Shown here piece after piece: positions 34,444-45,109 of a stretch of 64,000 nt of DNA (positions are counted from its first letter, which is position 1; every line of letters begins with the position of its first letter). A program made the translations under genes and the position numbers. The stretch is from NCBI RefSeq assembly GCF_022678645.1, contig NZ_JALBWV010000030.1, positions 35,216-99,215 on the forward strand, written 5' to 3'. The notes beneath the pieces were generated by a model. The model did no database searches and was not told where the DNA came from. It worked only from the letters and a program-made list of their open reading frames with translations. Origin of the DNA: Saccharopolyspora soli. GTDB taxonomy: Bacteria; Actinomycetota; Actinomycetes; Mycobacteriales; Pseudonocardiaceae.

Positions 34444-34731
34444 ATGGCCTCGACGACTGAACTGGCCGAATTCCGGCGAGTCCTGGCGCAGCTGCGCAGC
34501 AGCGTCAGCGCGCTGCGAGCCCGCTATGGCGACACCCCGGCCGTGCTCCGGATCCACAACGACGTGCAGCGGCTCGACATCGACATCGCCGAACTCTCCG
34601 ACGTTCTGCCTGCGCAGCGACGCAGCGCCGAGTTCACCGAGAACGTGGTGATCGTGCCGGACACGCCGTACGACCCGTCGCTGTGGCGCGACGCCGACGA
34701 CGAGGGGCTGGGCGGCCAGGCCAAGCAGTAG
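34444..34731 (+). CDS. Small conserved actinobacterial-type protein, unknown
   Basis: 95 residues from ATG 34444 (GAAGAAGG upstream; an in-frame GTG at 34423 is possible). Helical and acidic: ELAEFRRVLAQLRSSVSALR is likely coiled coil, VQRLDIDIAELSDVL follows, and the tail carries VVIVPDTPYDPSLWRDADDE. No known domain recognised. It precedes the sdh genes by 190 bp; a CRP-like site lies upstream. Confidence 0.6.
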   Translation: MASTTELAEFRRVLAQLRSSVSALRARYGDTPAVLRIHNDVQRLDIDIAELSDVLPAQRRSAEFTENVVIVPDTPYDPSLWRDADDEGLGGQAKQ

Positions 34732-34921
34732 GAGGCACCTAACCCGTCCTTCAGCGGACCGGTTCGAACGTGGGCAAGGCACCCTGGCATCATGACTGGA
34801 TACGGGGAGTAGCGGAACTGGTTGGGCCATTTGGTGGACTACCTGTTCCGCGACCCGTTAATCCACAATGAGCGATCTCAGGTGAGCACCGCCGGACAAC
34901 CCACGACAACGAGGTCCGAGA

Positions 34922-35722
34922 ATGTCCGCACCCCCTACCGCCGCTGGCCGGGCACGGATCTCCGTGCGCACGCTGCGAACCGACCGGTGGTGGCTGCCCC
35001 CGCTGGTCACCTTCCTGGGCCTGGCGGCCTTCGTGATCTACGGCCTGATCCGCACGTTCATGAACCAGTGGTACTGGGTGCCCGAGTACCACTACCTGGC
35101 GCCGTTCTACTCGCCGTGCCTGAGCACGGCGTGCGTGCCGGGCTCCAGCCACTGGGGTCAACCGGCCCCGGACCTGGGGCCGTTCGTGCCGCCGCCGATC
35201 TTCGTGCTGCCGTTCGTCCTCGGCTTCCGGCTGACCTGCTACTACTACCGGAAGGCATACTACCGGTCGTTCTGGGCGTCGCCACCGGCCTGCGCGGTGT
35301 CCGAGCCGCACCGCCGCTACACCGGTGAGACCCGGTTCCCGCTGATCATGCAAAACGTGCACCGCTACTTCTTCTACGCGGCGCTGATCGTGGCGGCGGT
35401 GCTCACCTACGACACGGCGATCGCGTTCCAGGGCGCCGACGGCGGTTTCGGCATCGGACTGGGCACCCTGCTGATGGTGGTCAACGTCGTGCTGCTGTGG
35501 TCCTACACGCTGTCCTGCCACTCCTGCCGACACCTGGTGGGCGGTCGGATCAACCACTTCTCCAAGCACCCCGTGCGGTACTGGTTCTGGAACAAGGTGA
35601 CTTGGCTCAACGGCAAGCACATGCTGCTGGCGTGGTCGTCGCTGGTGTCGGTGGCGTTGGTGGACCTCTACGTGATGTTGGTGGCCAGCGGCGCGTTCCC
35701 GGATCCGAGACTTTTCAACTAG
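34922..35722 (+). CDS. sdhC: Succinate dehydrogenase membrane anchor (Sdh1 type)
   Basis: 266 residues from ATG 34922 with five membrane helices. The opening ISVRTLRTDRWWLPPLVTFL, YHYLAPFYSPCLSTACVPG, LGFRLTCYYYRKAYYRSFW, VHRYFFYAAL and LSCHSCRHLVGGRINHFSKH match the membrane anchor of mycobacterial Sdh1. It connects succinate oxidation to the menaquinone pool; quinone and possible haem sites lie near the conserved His. First gene of the C-A-B operon. Confidence 0.92.
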   Translation: MSAPPTAAGRARISVRTLRTDRWWLPPLVTFLGLAAFVIYGLIRTFMNQWYWVPEYHYLAPFYSPCLSTACVPGSSHWGQPAPDLGPFVPPPIFVLPFVLGFRLTCYYYRKAYYRSFWASPPACAVSEPHRRYTGETRFPLIMQNVHRYFFYAALIVAAVLTYDTAIAFQGADGGFGIGLGTLLMVVNVVLLWSYTLSCHSCRHLVGGRINHFSKHPVRYWFWNKVTWLNGKHMLLAWSSLVSVALVDLYVMLVASGAFPDPRLFN

Positions 35723-35732
35723 AAGGACGCCG

Positions 35733-37631
35733 ATGGTGGAGATCGAGCGGCATGAGTACGACGTCGTCGTGATCGGCGCTGGTGGCGCTGGCCTGCGCGC
35801 GGCGATCGAAACGCGTTCCCAGGGTCTGCGCACCGCGGTGGTGTGCAAGTCGTTGTTCGGCAAGGCGCACACGGTGATGGCCGAGGGCGGCATCGCCGCC
35901 GCGATGGGCAACGTCAACTCGCGCGACGACTGGCAGGTGCACTTCCGCGACACGATGCGCGGCGGGAAGTTCCTGAACAACTGGCGGATGGCGGAGCTGC
36001 ACGCGAAGGAAGCGCCGCAACGGGTCTGGGAGTTGGAGACCTACGGCGCGCTGTTCGACCGCACTCCGGACGGGCGGATCAGCCAGCGCAACTTCGGCGG
36101 CCACGAATACCCGCGGCTGGCGCACGTCGGCGACCGCACCGGGCTGGAACTGATCCGCACGCTGCAGCAGAAGGTCGTTTCGCTGCAGCAGGAGGACCAC
36201 GCCGAGCACGGCGACTACGAGGCCCGGATCAAGGTCTACCAGGAGTGCACGGTCACCGAACTGCTCAAGGAAGACGACCGGATTTCCGGTGCGTTCGCGT
36301 ACTGGCGGGAGTCCGGGCGGTACGTGCTGTTCCAGGCCCCGGTGGTCATCCTGGCCACCGGCGGGATCGGCAAGTCGTTCAAGGTGACCTCGAACTCCTG
36401 GGAGTACACCGGCGACGGGCACGCGCTGGCGCTGCGCGCCGGGGCGTCGCTGATCAACATGGAGTTCGTGCAGTTCCACCCGACCGGCATGGTGTGGCCG
36501 CCGAGCGTGAAGGGCATCCTGGTCACCGAGTCGGTGCGCGGCGACGGTGGCGTGCTGCGCAACTCCGAGGGCCGCCGGTTCATGTTCAACTACATCCCCG
36601 AGGTCTTCAAGGACAACTACGCGGACAACGAGGCCGAGGCCGACCGCTGGTACGAGGACCCGGACAACAACCGCCGTCCGCCGGAACTGCTGCCCCGCGA
36701 CGAGGTGGCCCGCGCGATCAACAACGAGGTCAAGGAGGGTCGGGGTTCGGAGCACGGCGGCGTGTTCCTGGACGTGGCGACCCGGTTGCCCGCGGAGAAG
36801 ATCACCCAGCGGCTGCCCTCGATGTACCACCAGTTCAAGGAACTGGCCGATGTGGACATCACCGCGGAGTCCATGGAGGTCGGGCCGACCTGCCACTACG
36901 TGATGGGCGGGGTGGAGGTCGACCCGGACACCGCGGCGTCGCGGGTGCCCGGCCTGTTCGCGGCTGGCGAGGTGGCCGGTGGGATGCACGGATCCAACCG
37001 GCTGGGCGGGAACTCGCTGTCCGACCTGTTGGTCTTCGGCCGCCGCGCGGGCACCGGCGCGGCCGAGTACCTGGCCGGTCTCGCCGATCGCCCGAAGATC
37101 AGCGAGTCCGATGTGGACGCTGCCGCGCATCGCGCGGAAGATCCGTTCTCCGCTGCTGCTTCCTCGGGCGCGGAGAACCCGTACGCGCTGCACGCCGAGT
37201 TGCAGCAGATGATGAACGACCTCGTCGGGATCATCCGCAAGGGCGAGGAGATGCAGAAGGCGTTGGACAGGCTGGCGGATCTGCGGGCGCGGGCCGAGCA
37301 CTTGGCGGTGGAGGGCAACCGGCAGTTCAATCCGGGCTGGCACCTGGCCCTGGATCTGCGGAACATGCTGCTGGTCAGCGAATGCGTGGCGCGCGCGGCG
37401 TTGCAGCGCACCGAAAGCCGCGGCGGCCACACCCGCGACGACCACCCCACGATGGACTCGAAGTGGCGCCGCAAGCTGCTGGTGTGCGGCCTGGACGCCG
37501 ACGGGATCGACGTCACCGAGGAATCCCAGGTGCCGATGCGCGACGACCTGCTGGCCCTGTTCCGGCCGGAGGAGTTGGGCAAGTACTACACCGAGGAAGA
37601 GCTGGCAGACGTCCAGGTGAAGGGACTCTGA
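35733..37631 (+). CDS. sdhA: Succinate dehydrogenase flavoprotein subunit
   Basis: 632 residues from ATG 35733 (AGAAGGACG upstream). FAD Rossmann motif VVIGAGGAGLRAAIE, the FAD-attachment His in KAHTVMAEGGIAAAMG, substrate residues around QFHPTGMVWP, RGDGGVLRNSEGRRFM, and GCHYV-like TCHYVMGGVEVD and GSNRLGGNSLSDLLVFG. It oxidises succinate to fumarate. One-base overlap with sdhB. Confidence 0.95.
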   Translation: MVEIERHEYDVVVIGAGGAGLRAAIETRSQGLRTAVVCKSLFGKAHTVMAEGGIAAAMGNVNSRDDWQVHFRDTMRGGKFLNNWRMAELHAKEAPQRVWELETYGALFDRTPDGRISQRNFGGHEYPRLAHVGDRTGLELIRTLQQKVVSLQQEDHAEHGDYEARIKVYQECTVTELLKEDDRISGAFAYWRESGRYVLFQAPVVILATGGIGKSFKVTSNSWEYTGDGHALALRAGASLINMEFVQFHPTGMVWPPSVKGILVTESVRGDGGVLRNSEGRRFMFNYIPEVFKDNYADNEAEADRWYEDPDNNRRPPELLPRDEVARAINNEVKEGRGSEHGGVFLDVATRLPAEKITQRLPSMYHQFKELADVDITAESMEVGPTCHYVMGGVEVDPDTAASRVPGLFAAGEVAGGMHGSNRLGGNSLSDLLVFGRRAGTGAAEYLAGLADRPKISESDVDAAAHRAEDPFSAAASSGAENPYALHAELQQMMNDLVGIIRKGEEMQKALDRLADLRARAEHLAVEGNRQFNPGWHLALDLRNMLLVSECVARAALQRTESRGGHTRDDHPTMDSKWRRKLLVCGLDADGIDVTEESQVPMRDDLLALFRPEELGKYYTEEELADVQVKGL

Positions 37632-38377
37632 TGGGATACCAGGCGCACTTCCGGGTGTGGCGCGGTTCGGCCGACACCGGTGAGCTCCGCGACTACACCA
37701 TCGAGGTCAACGAGGGTGAGGTGGTGCTCGACATCATCCACCGGTTGCAGGCCACCCAGTGCCCGGACATGGCGGTGCGGTGGAACTGCAAGGCGGGCAA
37801 GTGCGGCTCGTGCTCAGCGGAGATCAACGGCCGACCCCGGCTGATGTGCATGACCCGGATGTCCACCTTCGAGGAGGCCGAGACCATCACGGTCACGCCG
37901 ATGCGGACGTTCCCGCTGATCAAGGACCTGGTCTGCGACGTGTCCTACAACTACACCAAGGCCCGCGAGGTCCCGGCGTTCGCGCCGCCGGAGGATCTGG
38001 AGCCCGGTGAGTACCGGATGCAGCAGGTGGACGTGCAGCGGTCGCAAGAATTCCGCAAGTGCATCGAATGCTTCCTGTGCCAGAACACCTGCCACGTGAT
38101 CCGCGACCACGAGGACAACAAGAAGTCGTTCTCCGGCCCGCGTTTCCTGATGCGGGTGGCGGAACTGGAGATGCACCCGCTGGACGAGGCGGACAACCGC
38201 CCGGACGAGGCCCGCGGCGATCACGGCCTGGGCCTGTGCAACATCACCAAGTGCTGCACGGACGTCTGCCCGGAGAACATCCACATCACCGACAACGCCC
38301 TGATCCCGCTGAAGGAACGGGTGGCGGACCGCCGCTACGACCCGATCCTCCGCCTCTTCCGCCGCAACAAGGACTGA
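37631..38377 (+). CDS. sdhB: Succinate dehydrogenase iron-sulfur subunit
   Basis: 248 residues from ATG 37631. The 2Fe-2S motif CKAGKCGSCSAEINGRPRLMC, then CIECFLCQNTC and CCTDVCPENIHI carry the 4Fe-4S and 3Fe-4S ligands. It links the flavoprotein to the quinone site. A strong hairpin follows (38400-38446). Confidence 0.95.
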   Translation: MGYQAHFRVWRGSADTGELRDYTIEVNEGEVVLDIIHRLQATQCPDMAVRWNCKAGKCGSCSAEINGRPRLMCMTRMSTFEEAETITVTPMRTFPLIKDLVCDVSYNYTKAREVPAFAPPEDLEPGEYRMQQVDVQRSQEFRKCIECFLCQNTCHVIRDHEDNKKSFSGPRFLMRVAELEMHPLDEADNRPDEARGDHGLGLCNITKCCTDVCPENIHITDNALIPLKERVADRRYDPILRLFRRNKD

Positions 38378-38399
38378 GCCGACCACGTTCAGGTGAGGA

Positions 38400-38446
38400 G
38401 TGAGGGGCACCCTTTACCAAGTAAGTTGGTAAAGGGTGCCCCTCAC
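38400..38446. terminator. Family A hairpin, copy 4
   Basis: A perfect 21-bp inverted repeat, starting GTGAGGGGCACCCTTTACC, with a 5-base loop GTAAG, 22 bases after sdhB. The longest stem of the family and a convincing transcript end. Confidence 0.85.
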
Positions 38447-38601
38447 CTCATTCTCGTCACCGTGTGGTGCGACGAAGTGTGGTTGGGTTCCGCGCTTGCC
38501 CGGCCAGGTGAGGGTGTCCGGGACCGGCCTTGGGCGCTTCGCGTCAAGCTTCCTCGCGGGCACTGACCGTTGCTGGGTTTTCCTTGCCGTGTTCATCGCG
38601 G

Positions 38602-38679
38602 GTTACGCGGAATTCACAATGGTCGGCATGTCGGTCGCATTGGGAATTGTGTGAATTATCGACGATTGTGCCGCGTAAC
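38602..38679. repeat. Nested inverted repeat in a gene-poor stretch
   Basis: GTTACGCGG (38602) pairs with CCGCGTAAC (38671) and, inside it, AATTCACAAT (38611) pairs with ATTGTGTGAATT (38646). The 38447-39207 interval has no supported gene: besides this structure it holds a 10-bp hairpin CCTGCCGCGA/TCGCGGCAGG (38957-38978) and a G/C homopolymer tract. The AT-rich arms differ from the surroundings and could be an operator or a recombination site. Confidence 0.45.
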
Positions 38680-38987
38680 GCCGACCCGCTCGACAAAAGT
38701 GCAGATCGTGGCATCTTTCCATCGTCTTAATTGTCCCCAGTGGACGTCCCGGAATGGGCTGGCGGGTTTTTGCCAGGGTGCTGGAGGCTTCTGGGGCTGC
38801 CGTTATGTTCGATCGCGGCCAAGATGATTTCGGATCTTTACGGTAGCAATGCGGGGGGAGTGGTGGAGGCAGGCCATGCGGCAGGCGGGCGTCGGACCCC
38901 GACAACGACGACGTCGCCGCATCAGATGGCTTGCCGCGCCACCGGAACACCCCCGGCCTGCCGCGATGTCGCGGCAGGATCACCGGC

Positions 38988-39114
<127 letters not shown>

Positions 39115-39207
39115 GCCACCAGCCCCTGAAGTCCTTGCAGATATCGGTCAACGCCGACCGCTGGAAATGAACATTCCCAACGGGTCCAGGTTACCGGACA
39201 GTGCACA

Positions 39208-39969
39208 GTGGAGTGTGAATTGTCCGGTATCCGCGTGGTTCTGGCGCTGGCGGCCAGAGGAAGTGCGGCGGACGTGCAGCAGATTCTCGTGGCATTCGAC
39301 GGATTCGTACCAGCGGTGACGATCCTGTTCCCGATTGCGGTAATGGCGGGAGTTGGCTCGGCGGCGGTGCGCAAATATTCCGCGACGCGATTCGCGCCGC
39401 GCGAACCGCTGATCGACGGGGCTTTGGTGTATGCCGCGCTGTGCATCGGATATCTGGTCTTCACCCCGCAGCCGCCAGCGGCCGAACGCTTCCGGCCGGA
39501 TCTCGGCAAGGACGTGTCGATGGCGCTGGCCGCGAACCCCGGCGATTCGCTGCCCTGGGTGCAGTTGGCCGGGAACCTGGTCCTGCTGCTGCCGCTCGGC
39601 GTGCTGGTTCCACAACGGGTGCTGTGGTTCGACAACATCGGCAAGATCGCGCTCGGCGGCTTGGCGGTGGCCGCCTCGATAGAACTGATCCAGTTCCTGG
39701 CCATCACCGGCCGCGTCGCGTCCACTGACGACGTCGTGTGCAACACGATCGGCGCGACCGTCGGCGGACTGGTCGTGCGCATGCCGCGCTGGCTCGCCGC
39801 CGCCCCAGTGGGGCGTCCGCAGCACAGCGCCACTGGCTACAACGACCAGACAGTGTGGCTGCTGATCGACAAGATCGAACGGGAACGGCAGCGCTACCGC
39901 GCTACGCCGATCCGGCGCCGGGTCCGTCCGGCGCGGCGGCCGGTGCTCAGCGAGCAGCGGTTGCGCTGA
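39208..39969 (+). CDS. VanZ-like membrane protein
   Basis: Up to 253 residues from GTG 39208; a later start is possible. About five membrane helices and the VanZ signature blocks GNLVLLLPLGVLVP, ASIELIQFLAITGRVASTDD and NTIGATVGGLV. VanZ proteins are linked to low-level teicoplanin resistance or envelope functions, but most members are uncharacterised. The C terminus is a basic cytoplasmic tail (RRRVRPARRPVLSEQRLR). Convergent with the SDR gene, 21 bases apart. Confidence 0.85.
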   Translation: MECELSGIRVVLALAARGSAADVQQILVAFDGFVPAVTILFPIAVMAGVGSAAVRKYSATRFAPREPLIDGALVYAALCIGYLVFTPQPPAAERFRPDLGKDVSMALAANPGDSLPWVQLAGNLVLLLPLGVLVPQRVLWFDNIGKIALGGLAVAASIELIQFLAITGRVASTDDVVCNTIGATVGGLVVRMPRWLAAAPVGRPQHSATGYNDQTVWLLIDKIERERQRYRATPIRRRVRPARRPVLSEQRLR

Positions 39970-39990
39970 AACTCCCGCGCAACGGCCGGG

Positions 39991-40863
39991 TCAGCCCTGG
40001 AGCTTCTGGTTGCGTTCGCTCAGGGAGCGGCCGAGGTTGGCGACGTCCTGTTCCACCTTCGGGATGAGTCGGCGCAGGGTCGGCTGCATGAGCCATTCGA
40101 CCAACCGCGACGAAGGCACATTGCGCAGCCAGTGCATCAGCATGATCGAGCGCGGCACGTAGATCCGGCGGCCGCGGCGCTCGACGCCGTCGGCGAAAGC
40201 CTTGGCGCACTCCTCGACGCTGGTGGTGGCGCGCATCGGCCACGGCAACCGCTTGCGCATCGCGTCGAAGCTGCTCAGGTCGTGCGCGACGTCGCGCACC
40301 ATGTCGGTGTCGATCCACGACGGGTGCGCGCTGCCCACCGCCACGCCGAGGTGCGCGACCTCCGAGCGCGCAGCGCTGGCCAGGGCCTCCGCACCCGCCT
40401 TGCTCGCGGTGTAGGCGGCCATCCCGCCGATCGGGGTGAACGCCGACAGGGACGAGACCACCAGCAGGTAGCCGCGCCGGGCGATCAGGTGCGGCAGCGC
40501 GGCGCGGATGGTGTGGAAGACACCGGTGAGGTTGACGTCGATGGTTTTGGCGAACGCACGTGGATCGCTGGTGCGGATCGTGCCGATCGGTGCGATCCCC
40601 GCGTTGGCGATGACCGCATCGATGCCGCCCAACTGCTCGGCGGCGCGGGAGACCGCGGCGTCGATCGAATCGGCATCGGTCACGTCGGCCTCGGCCCAGA
40701 AGTGACCATCGCCCAGTTCCGCGGCTACCGCTTCGAGCTCGTCGGGCTCCAGGCCGACCAGGGCGAGCCGCGCCCCGCGCCGGGCCAGCTCCCGCGCGGT
40801 CTGCGCGCCGATCCCCCGCGCGGCACCGGTGATCAGGACGACCTTGCCGGACACGTTCGGCAT
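39991..40863 (-). CDS. Short-chain dehydrogenase/reductase
   Basis: 290 residues. Classical SDR: cofactor motif GAARGIGAQTARELA, NAG motif VIANAGIAPIG, catalytic Ser in VVSSLSAF and YTASK. A C-terminal extension of about 80 residues (RRIYVPRSIMLMHWLRNVPS and onward) is seen in fatty-acid or ketone-active SDRs. The promoter side carries CTAC/GTAG at 40897-40910, which could be a TetR-type operator. Substrate not deducible. Confidence 0.9.
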   Translation of the reverse strand: MPNVSGKVVLITGAARGIGAQTARELARRGARLALVGLEPDELEAVAAELGDGHFWAEADVTDADSIDAAVSRAAEQLGGIDAVIANAGIAPIGTIRTSDPRAFAKTIDVNLTGVFHTIRAALPHLIARRGYLLVVSSLSAFTPIGGMAAYTASKAGAEALASAARSEVAHLGVAVGSAHPSWIDTDMVRDVAHDLSSFDAMRKRLPWPMRATTSVEECAKAFADGVERRGRRIYVPRSIMLMHWLRNVPSSRLVEWLMQPTLRRLIPKVEQDVANLGRSLSERNQKLQG

Positions 40864-40896
40864 GTGCGCTCCCAGGAGATCAAGCCAGCGAGTTAT

Positions 40897-40910
40897 CTAC
40901 CGAACAGTAG
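40897..40910. promoter_or_regulatory. Palindromic site upstream of the SDR gene
   Basis: CTACCGAACAGTAG with CTAC/GTAG ends lies 34 bases upstream of the SDR start; a looser repeat CTTACTCGCGGTAG follows. Palindromes of this kind are common TetR-type operators. No TetR gene is adjacent. Confidence 0.4.
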
Positions 40911-40971
40911 CTTACTCGCGGTAGGTTCTATCCCCAAGTGATCAGCGCGGAAGATCCGACCCAGAACAACG

Positions 40972-41006
40972 CGAAGGGCACCGTTGACCGTGAACGGTGC
41001 CCTTCG
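40972..41006. terminator. Family A hairpin, copy 5 (short)
   Basis: CGAAGGGCACCGTT and its perfect complement enclose a 7-base loop, 12 bases beyond the leftward DUF305-like gene. Likely its terminator. Confidence 0.75.
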
Positions 41007-41017
41007 TCGTCGGTCGG

Positions 41018-41635
41018 TCAGGCGAGCGCGTTGAGCTTGTCCAGCGTCGCCTGGTCCTCGGCCACGAACTCCTCGGCCAGCGTGCGCATCTCCTGCGCCG
41101 AGCCCTCCTCCTGCTGGATGCGGGCCAGCTGTCCGGCGCTCTGCTGCAACGAGAGCATGGCCTGCTGCCACTGCTCGTCGAACTCGGCGCCGGAGAGCTG
41201 CTGCAACTCCTGCAACTGCTGCGGCGTCTGCAGGCCAGCGTCGTCGGTGTCGTCGGCCTCGTCCTCCGGAGCGCTGCCGGACTGCTGACCGGCGGCCGAG
41301 CTCAGGAACGCGTTGAGCCGGTCTACCTGCGGCTGCGCCGCCTGCTGGAGTTCGGTGGCGAGCGCCTTCACCTCGGCGCTCTGCGCGTTGCTCGCGGCCA
41401 GCCCGGCCAGTTCCAGCACCTGCTGCCGGTTGGCGAGCAGTTGCTGGGCGAACTCGCGATCCGTCTCGGTGTGCTCGCCGGTCGAACCCGCCGAGTGCCC
41501 GGTGTGCTGCTGCGCGGTCGCGGGCGGTGGCGTGCCGGGGGCCGGGGGCTGGTCGCTGGGTTCCTCGCTCGGCGTGCAGCCCGCGAGCGCGAGACCGCCG
41601 ACCAGCACGGCGCCGATGATCGTGCTCCTCCGCAC
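41018..41635 (-). CDS. DUF305-like lipoprotein with degenerate metal motifs
   Basis: 205 residues. Signal peptide with lipobox LAGC, then a Pro/Thr linker and two copies of the DUF305 helical repeat. The usual MIPHH histidine motif is replaced by LLANRQQ in the first repeat and MLSLQQS in the second, so the typical metal site is missing. The protein is Gln-, Ala- and Glu-rich and would sit on the outer face of the membrane. Placed upstream of and divergent from the cytochrome oxidase gene. Family call is by pattern only. Confidence 0.65.
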   Translation of the reverse strand: MRRSTIIGAVLVGGLALAGCTPSEEPSDQPPAPGTPPPATAQQHTGHSAGSTGEHTETDREFAQQLLANRQQVLELAGLAASNAQSAEVKALATELQQAAQPQVDRLNAFLSSAAGQQSGSAPEDEADDTDDAGLQTPQQLQELQQLSGAEFDEQWQQAMLSLQQSAGQLARIQQEEGSAQEMRTLAEEFVAEDQATLDKLNALA

Positions 41636-41810
41636 GTGCTTCCCCTCCAGGGTCTGGTGGACGTCGTCCCAGGGCGGCCCCGTTGATCGGTAGCGGCTGA
41701 TCGCAGGTGGGCTGCCGGACCTCTTGCCCCGTAGGCTAACGGGCCCGTGCGGGCGCAGTCGCCGCAGCCCACCTGCGCTGCGCTGCCTGTCGCATTGATC
41801 TCACTGCCGG

Positions 41811-41838
41811 TGACGGGCCACCGCGCGATGAATAGGGT
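41811..41838 (+). promoter_or_regulatory. Candidate ctaD promoter
   Basis: TGACGG (41811-41816) and TAGGGT (41833-41838) are spaced 16 bases apart, matching the actinobacterial housekeeping consensus, in the 375-bp gap (41636-42010) between the DUF305-like gene and ctaD. Nothing else is apparent in the gap. Confidence 0.45.
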
Positions 41839-42010
41839 GGCTACGGCCCGGCGGAGTTCCGGTCAAAGACCAGGACTAGTATCCGCAGTCGGCAGGATCG
41901 CGACCGGCCTGCACCGCAGGACGTCGCATGTTGCCAACCGGCTCAACCGGGCCGGGGCGGGCCCCAGCCGGGTCCGAACGAGGCTTAAAGGGATCAGTGC
42001 AGGAGGCACC

Positions 42011-43759
42011 GTGACGGCCGTCGCGCCACAGCCGATCGCCACGCGCCCCTATCCGGTGCGCAAAACGGTCAAGGGTTCGTTCCTGGCGCGGATGTTCCGC
42101 ACCACGGACCCGAAGCAGATCGGCATCCTCTACCTGGTCACGTCGATGGCTTTCTTCCTGGTCGGCGGCCTGATGGCGATGCTGATCCGGGGCGAACTCG
42201 CCGCGCCGGGGCTGCAGTTCTTGTCACAGGAGCAGTACAACCAGCTGTTCACCATGCACGGCACGATCATGCTGCTGCTGTACGCGACGCCGATCCTGTT
42301 CGGCTTCGCCAACTACATCCTGCCGCTGCAGATCGGTTCCCCGGACGTGGCGTTCCCGCGGTTGAACGCCCTTAGCTACTGGCTGTACCTGTTCGGCGGG
42401 CTGATGGTCGTCAGCGGCTTCCTGCTGCCGGGCGGTGCCGCCGACTTCGGCTGGTTCGCCTACACGCCGCTGTCCGACGCCCTGCACTCGCCGGGCCACG
42501 GCGCGGACATGTGGATCGCCGGTCTGGTCGTCAGCGGTCTGGGCACGATCCTCGGTGCGGTCAACATGCTGACCACGGTGATCTGCCTGCGGGCGCCGGG
42601 GATGACGATGTGGCGGATGCCGATCTTCACCTGGAACATCATGGTCACCAGCCTGTTGATCCTGCTGGCGTTCCCGATCCTGACGGCCGCGCTGCTTGGC
42701 CTGATGGCCGACCGCCACCTCGGTGCCCACGTGTTCGACCCGGCCAACGGCGGCGTGATCCTCTGGCAGCACCTGTTCTGGTTCTTCGGCCACCCCGAGG
42801 TCTACATCGTCGCGCTGCCGTTCTTCGGCATCGTCTCGGAGATCTTCCCGGTGTTCTCCCGCAAGCCGCTGTTCGGCTACTCCGGCCTGGTGCTGGCCAC
42901 GCTGGGCATCGCGGCCCTGTCGGTGGTGGTGTGGGCGCACCACATGTACGCCACCGGCGCGGTGCTGCTGCCGTTCTTCGCGTTCACCACGTTCCTGATC
43001 GCGGTCCCGACCGGCGTGAAGTTCTTCAACTGGATCGGCACCATGTGGAAGGGACAGCTGACCTTCGAGTCGCCGATGCTCTTCAGCGTCGGCTTCCTGG
43101 TCACCTTCCTCTTCGGCGGGCTGACCGGTGTCCTGCTGGCCATGCCGCCGGTCGACTTCCACGTGTCGGACACCTACTTCGTGGTGGCGCACTTCCACTA
43201 CGTGCTCTACGGCACGATCGTGTTCGCCACCTTCGCCGGGATCTACTTCTGGTTCCCGAAGATGACCGGCCGGATGATGGACGAGCGGCTGGGCAAGCTG
43301 CACTTCTGGTTGACCTTCATCGGTTTCCACACCACGTTCCTGGTGCAGCACTGGCTGGGCAACGAGGGCATGATGCGCCGCTACGCCGACTACCTGGAAT
43401 CCGACGGATTCACCACGCTGAACACGATCTCCACGATCGGCGCGTTCATCTTGGGCGCCTCGATGCTGCCGTTCCTCTACAACATCTTCAAGAGCTACCG
43501 CTACGGCGAGGTCGTCGAGGTCGACGACCCGTGGGGCTACGGCAACTCCCTGGAGTGGGCCACCTCCTGCCCGCCGCCGCGGCACAACTTCACCGAGTTG
43601 CCTCGGATCCGTTCCGAGCGCCCGGCGTTCGAGCTGCACTACCCGCACATCGCGGAGCGGATGCGCCTGGAGGGCCACCTGACCCTCACCGGCAAATCCC
43701 TCGCCCACAAGCACTCGGACAAGCCAACGGTCAGCGCGTCGGAGGACGCCGAGAAGTGA
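42011..43759 (+). CDS. ctaD: Cytochrome c oxidase subunit I, aa3 type
   Basis: 582 residues from GTG 42011 with AGGAGG at 42001; the frame is open upstream but without a site. Twelve membrane helices. Haem-copper ligands: first His in [26 protein letters not shown] with the cross-linked His-Tyr pair, [10 protein letters not shown] for Cu-B, and HFHYVLYG for the two haem His. Proton-pathway residues (the second Asp near LGLMADRH) are as usual. It reduces oxygen at the end of the respiratory chain with menaquinol via the bcc complex. Subunits II-IV are not in this window, as usual in actinobacteria. A strong GC hairpin follows. Confidence 0.95.
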   Translation: MTAVAPQPIATRPYPVRKTVKGSFLARMFRTTDPKQIGILYLVTSMAFFLVGGLMAMLIRGELAAPGLQFLSQEQYNQLFTMHGTIMLLLYATPILFGFANYILPLQIGSPDVAFPRLNALSYWLYLFGGLMVVSGFLLPGGAADFGWFAYTPLSDALHSPGHGADMWIAGLVVSGLGTILGAVNMLTTVICLRAPGMTMWRMPIFTWNIMVTSLLILLAFPILTAALLGLMADRHLGAHVFDPANGGVILWQHLFWFFGHPEVYIVALPFFGIVSEIFPVFSRKPLFGYSGLVLATLGIAALSVVVWAHHMYATGAVLLPFFAFTTFLIAVPTGVKFFNWIGTMWKGQLTFESPMLFSVGFLVTFLFGGLTGVLLAMPPVDFHVSDTYFVVAHFHYVLYGTIVFATFAGIYFWFPKMTGRMMDERLGKLHFWLTFIGFHTTFLVQHWLGNEGMMRRYADYLESDGFTTLNTISTIGAFILGASMLPFLYNIFKSYRYGEVVEVDDPWGYGNSLEWATSCPPPRHNFTELPRIRSERPAFELHYPHIAERMRLEGHLTLTGKSLAHKHSDKPTVSASEDAEK

Positions 43760-43771
43760 CCTTAGTGCTAA

Positions 43772-45108
<1,337 letters not shown>

Positions 45109-45109
<1 letters not shown>

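Noticed and set aside
34732..34921. Possible tRNA or small RNA in the gap before sdhC
   Set aside because: No acceptor stem or T-loop consensus and no convincing fold; nothing supported.
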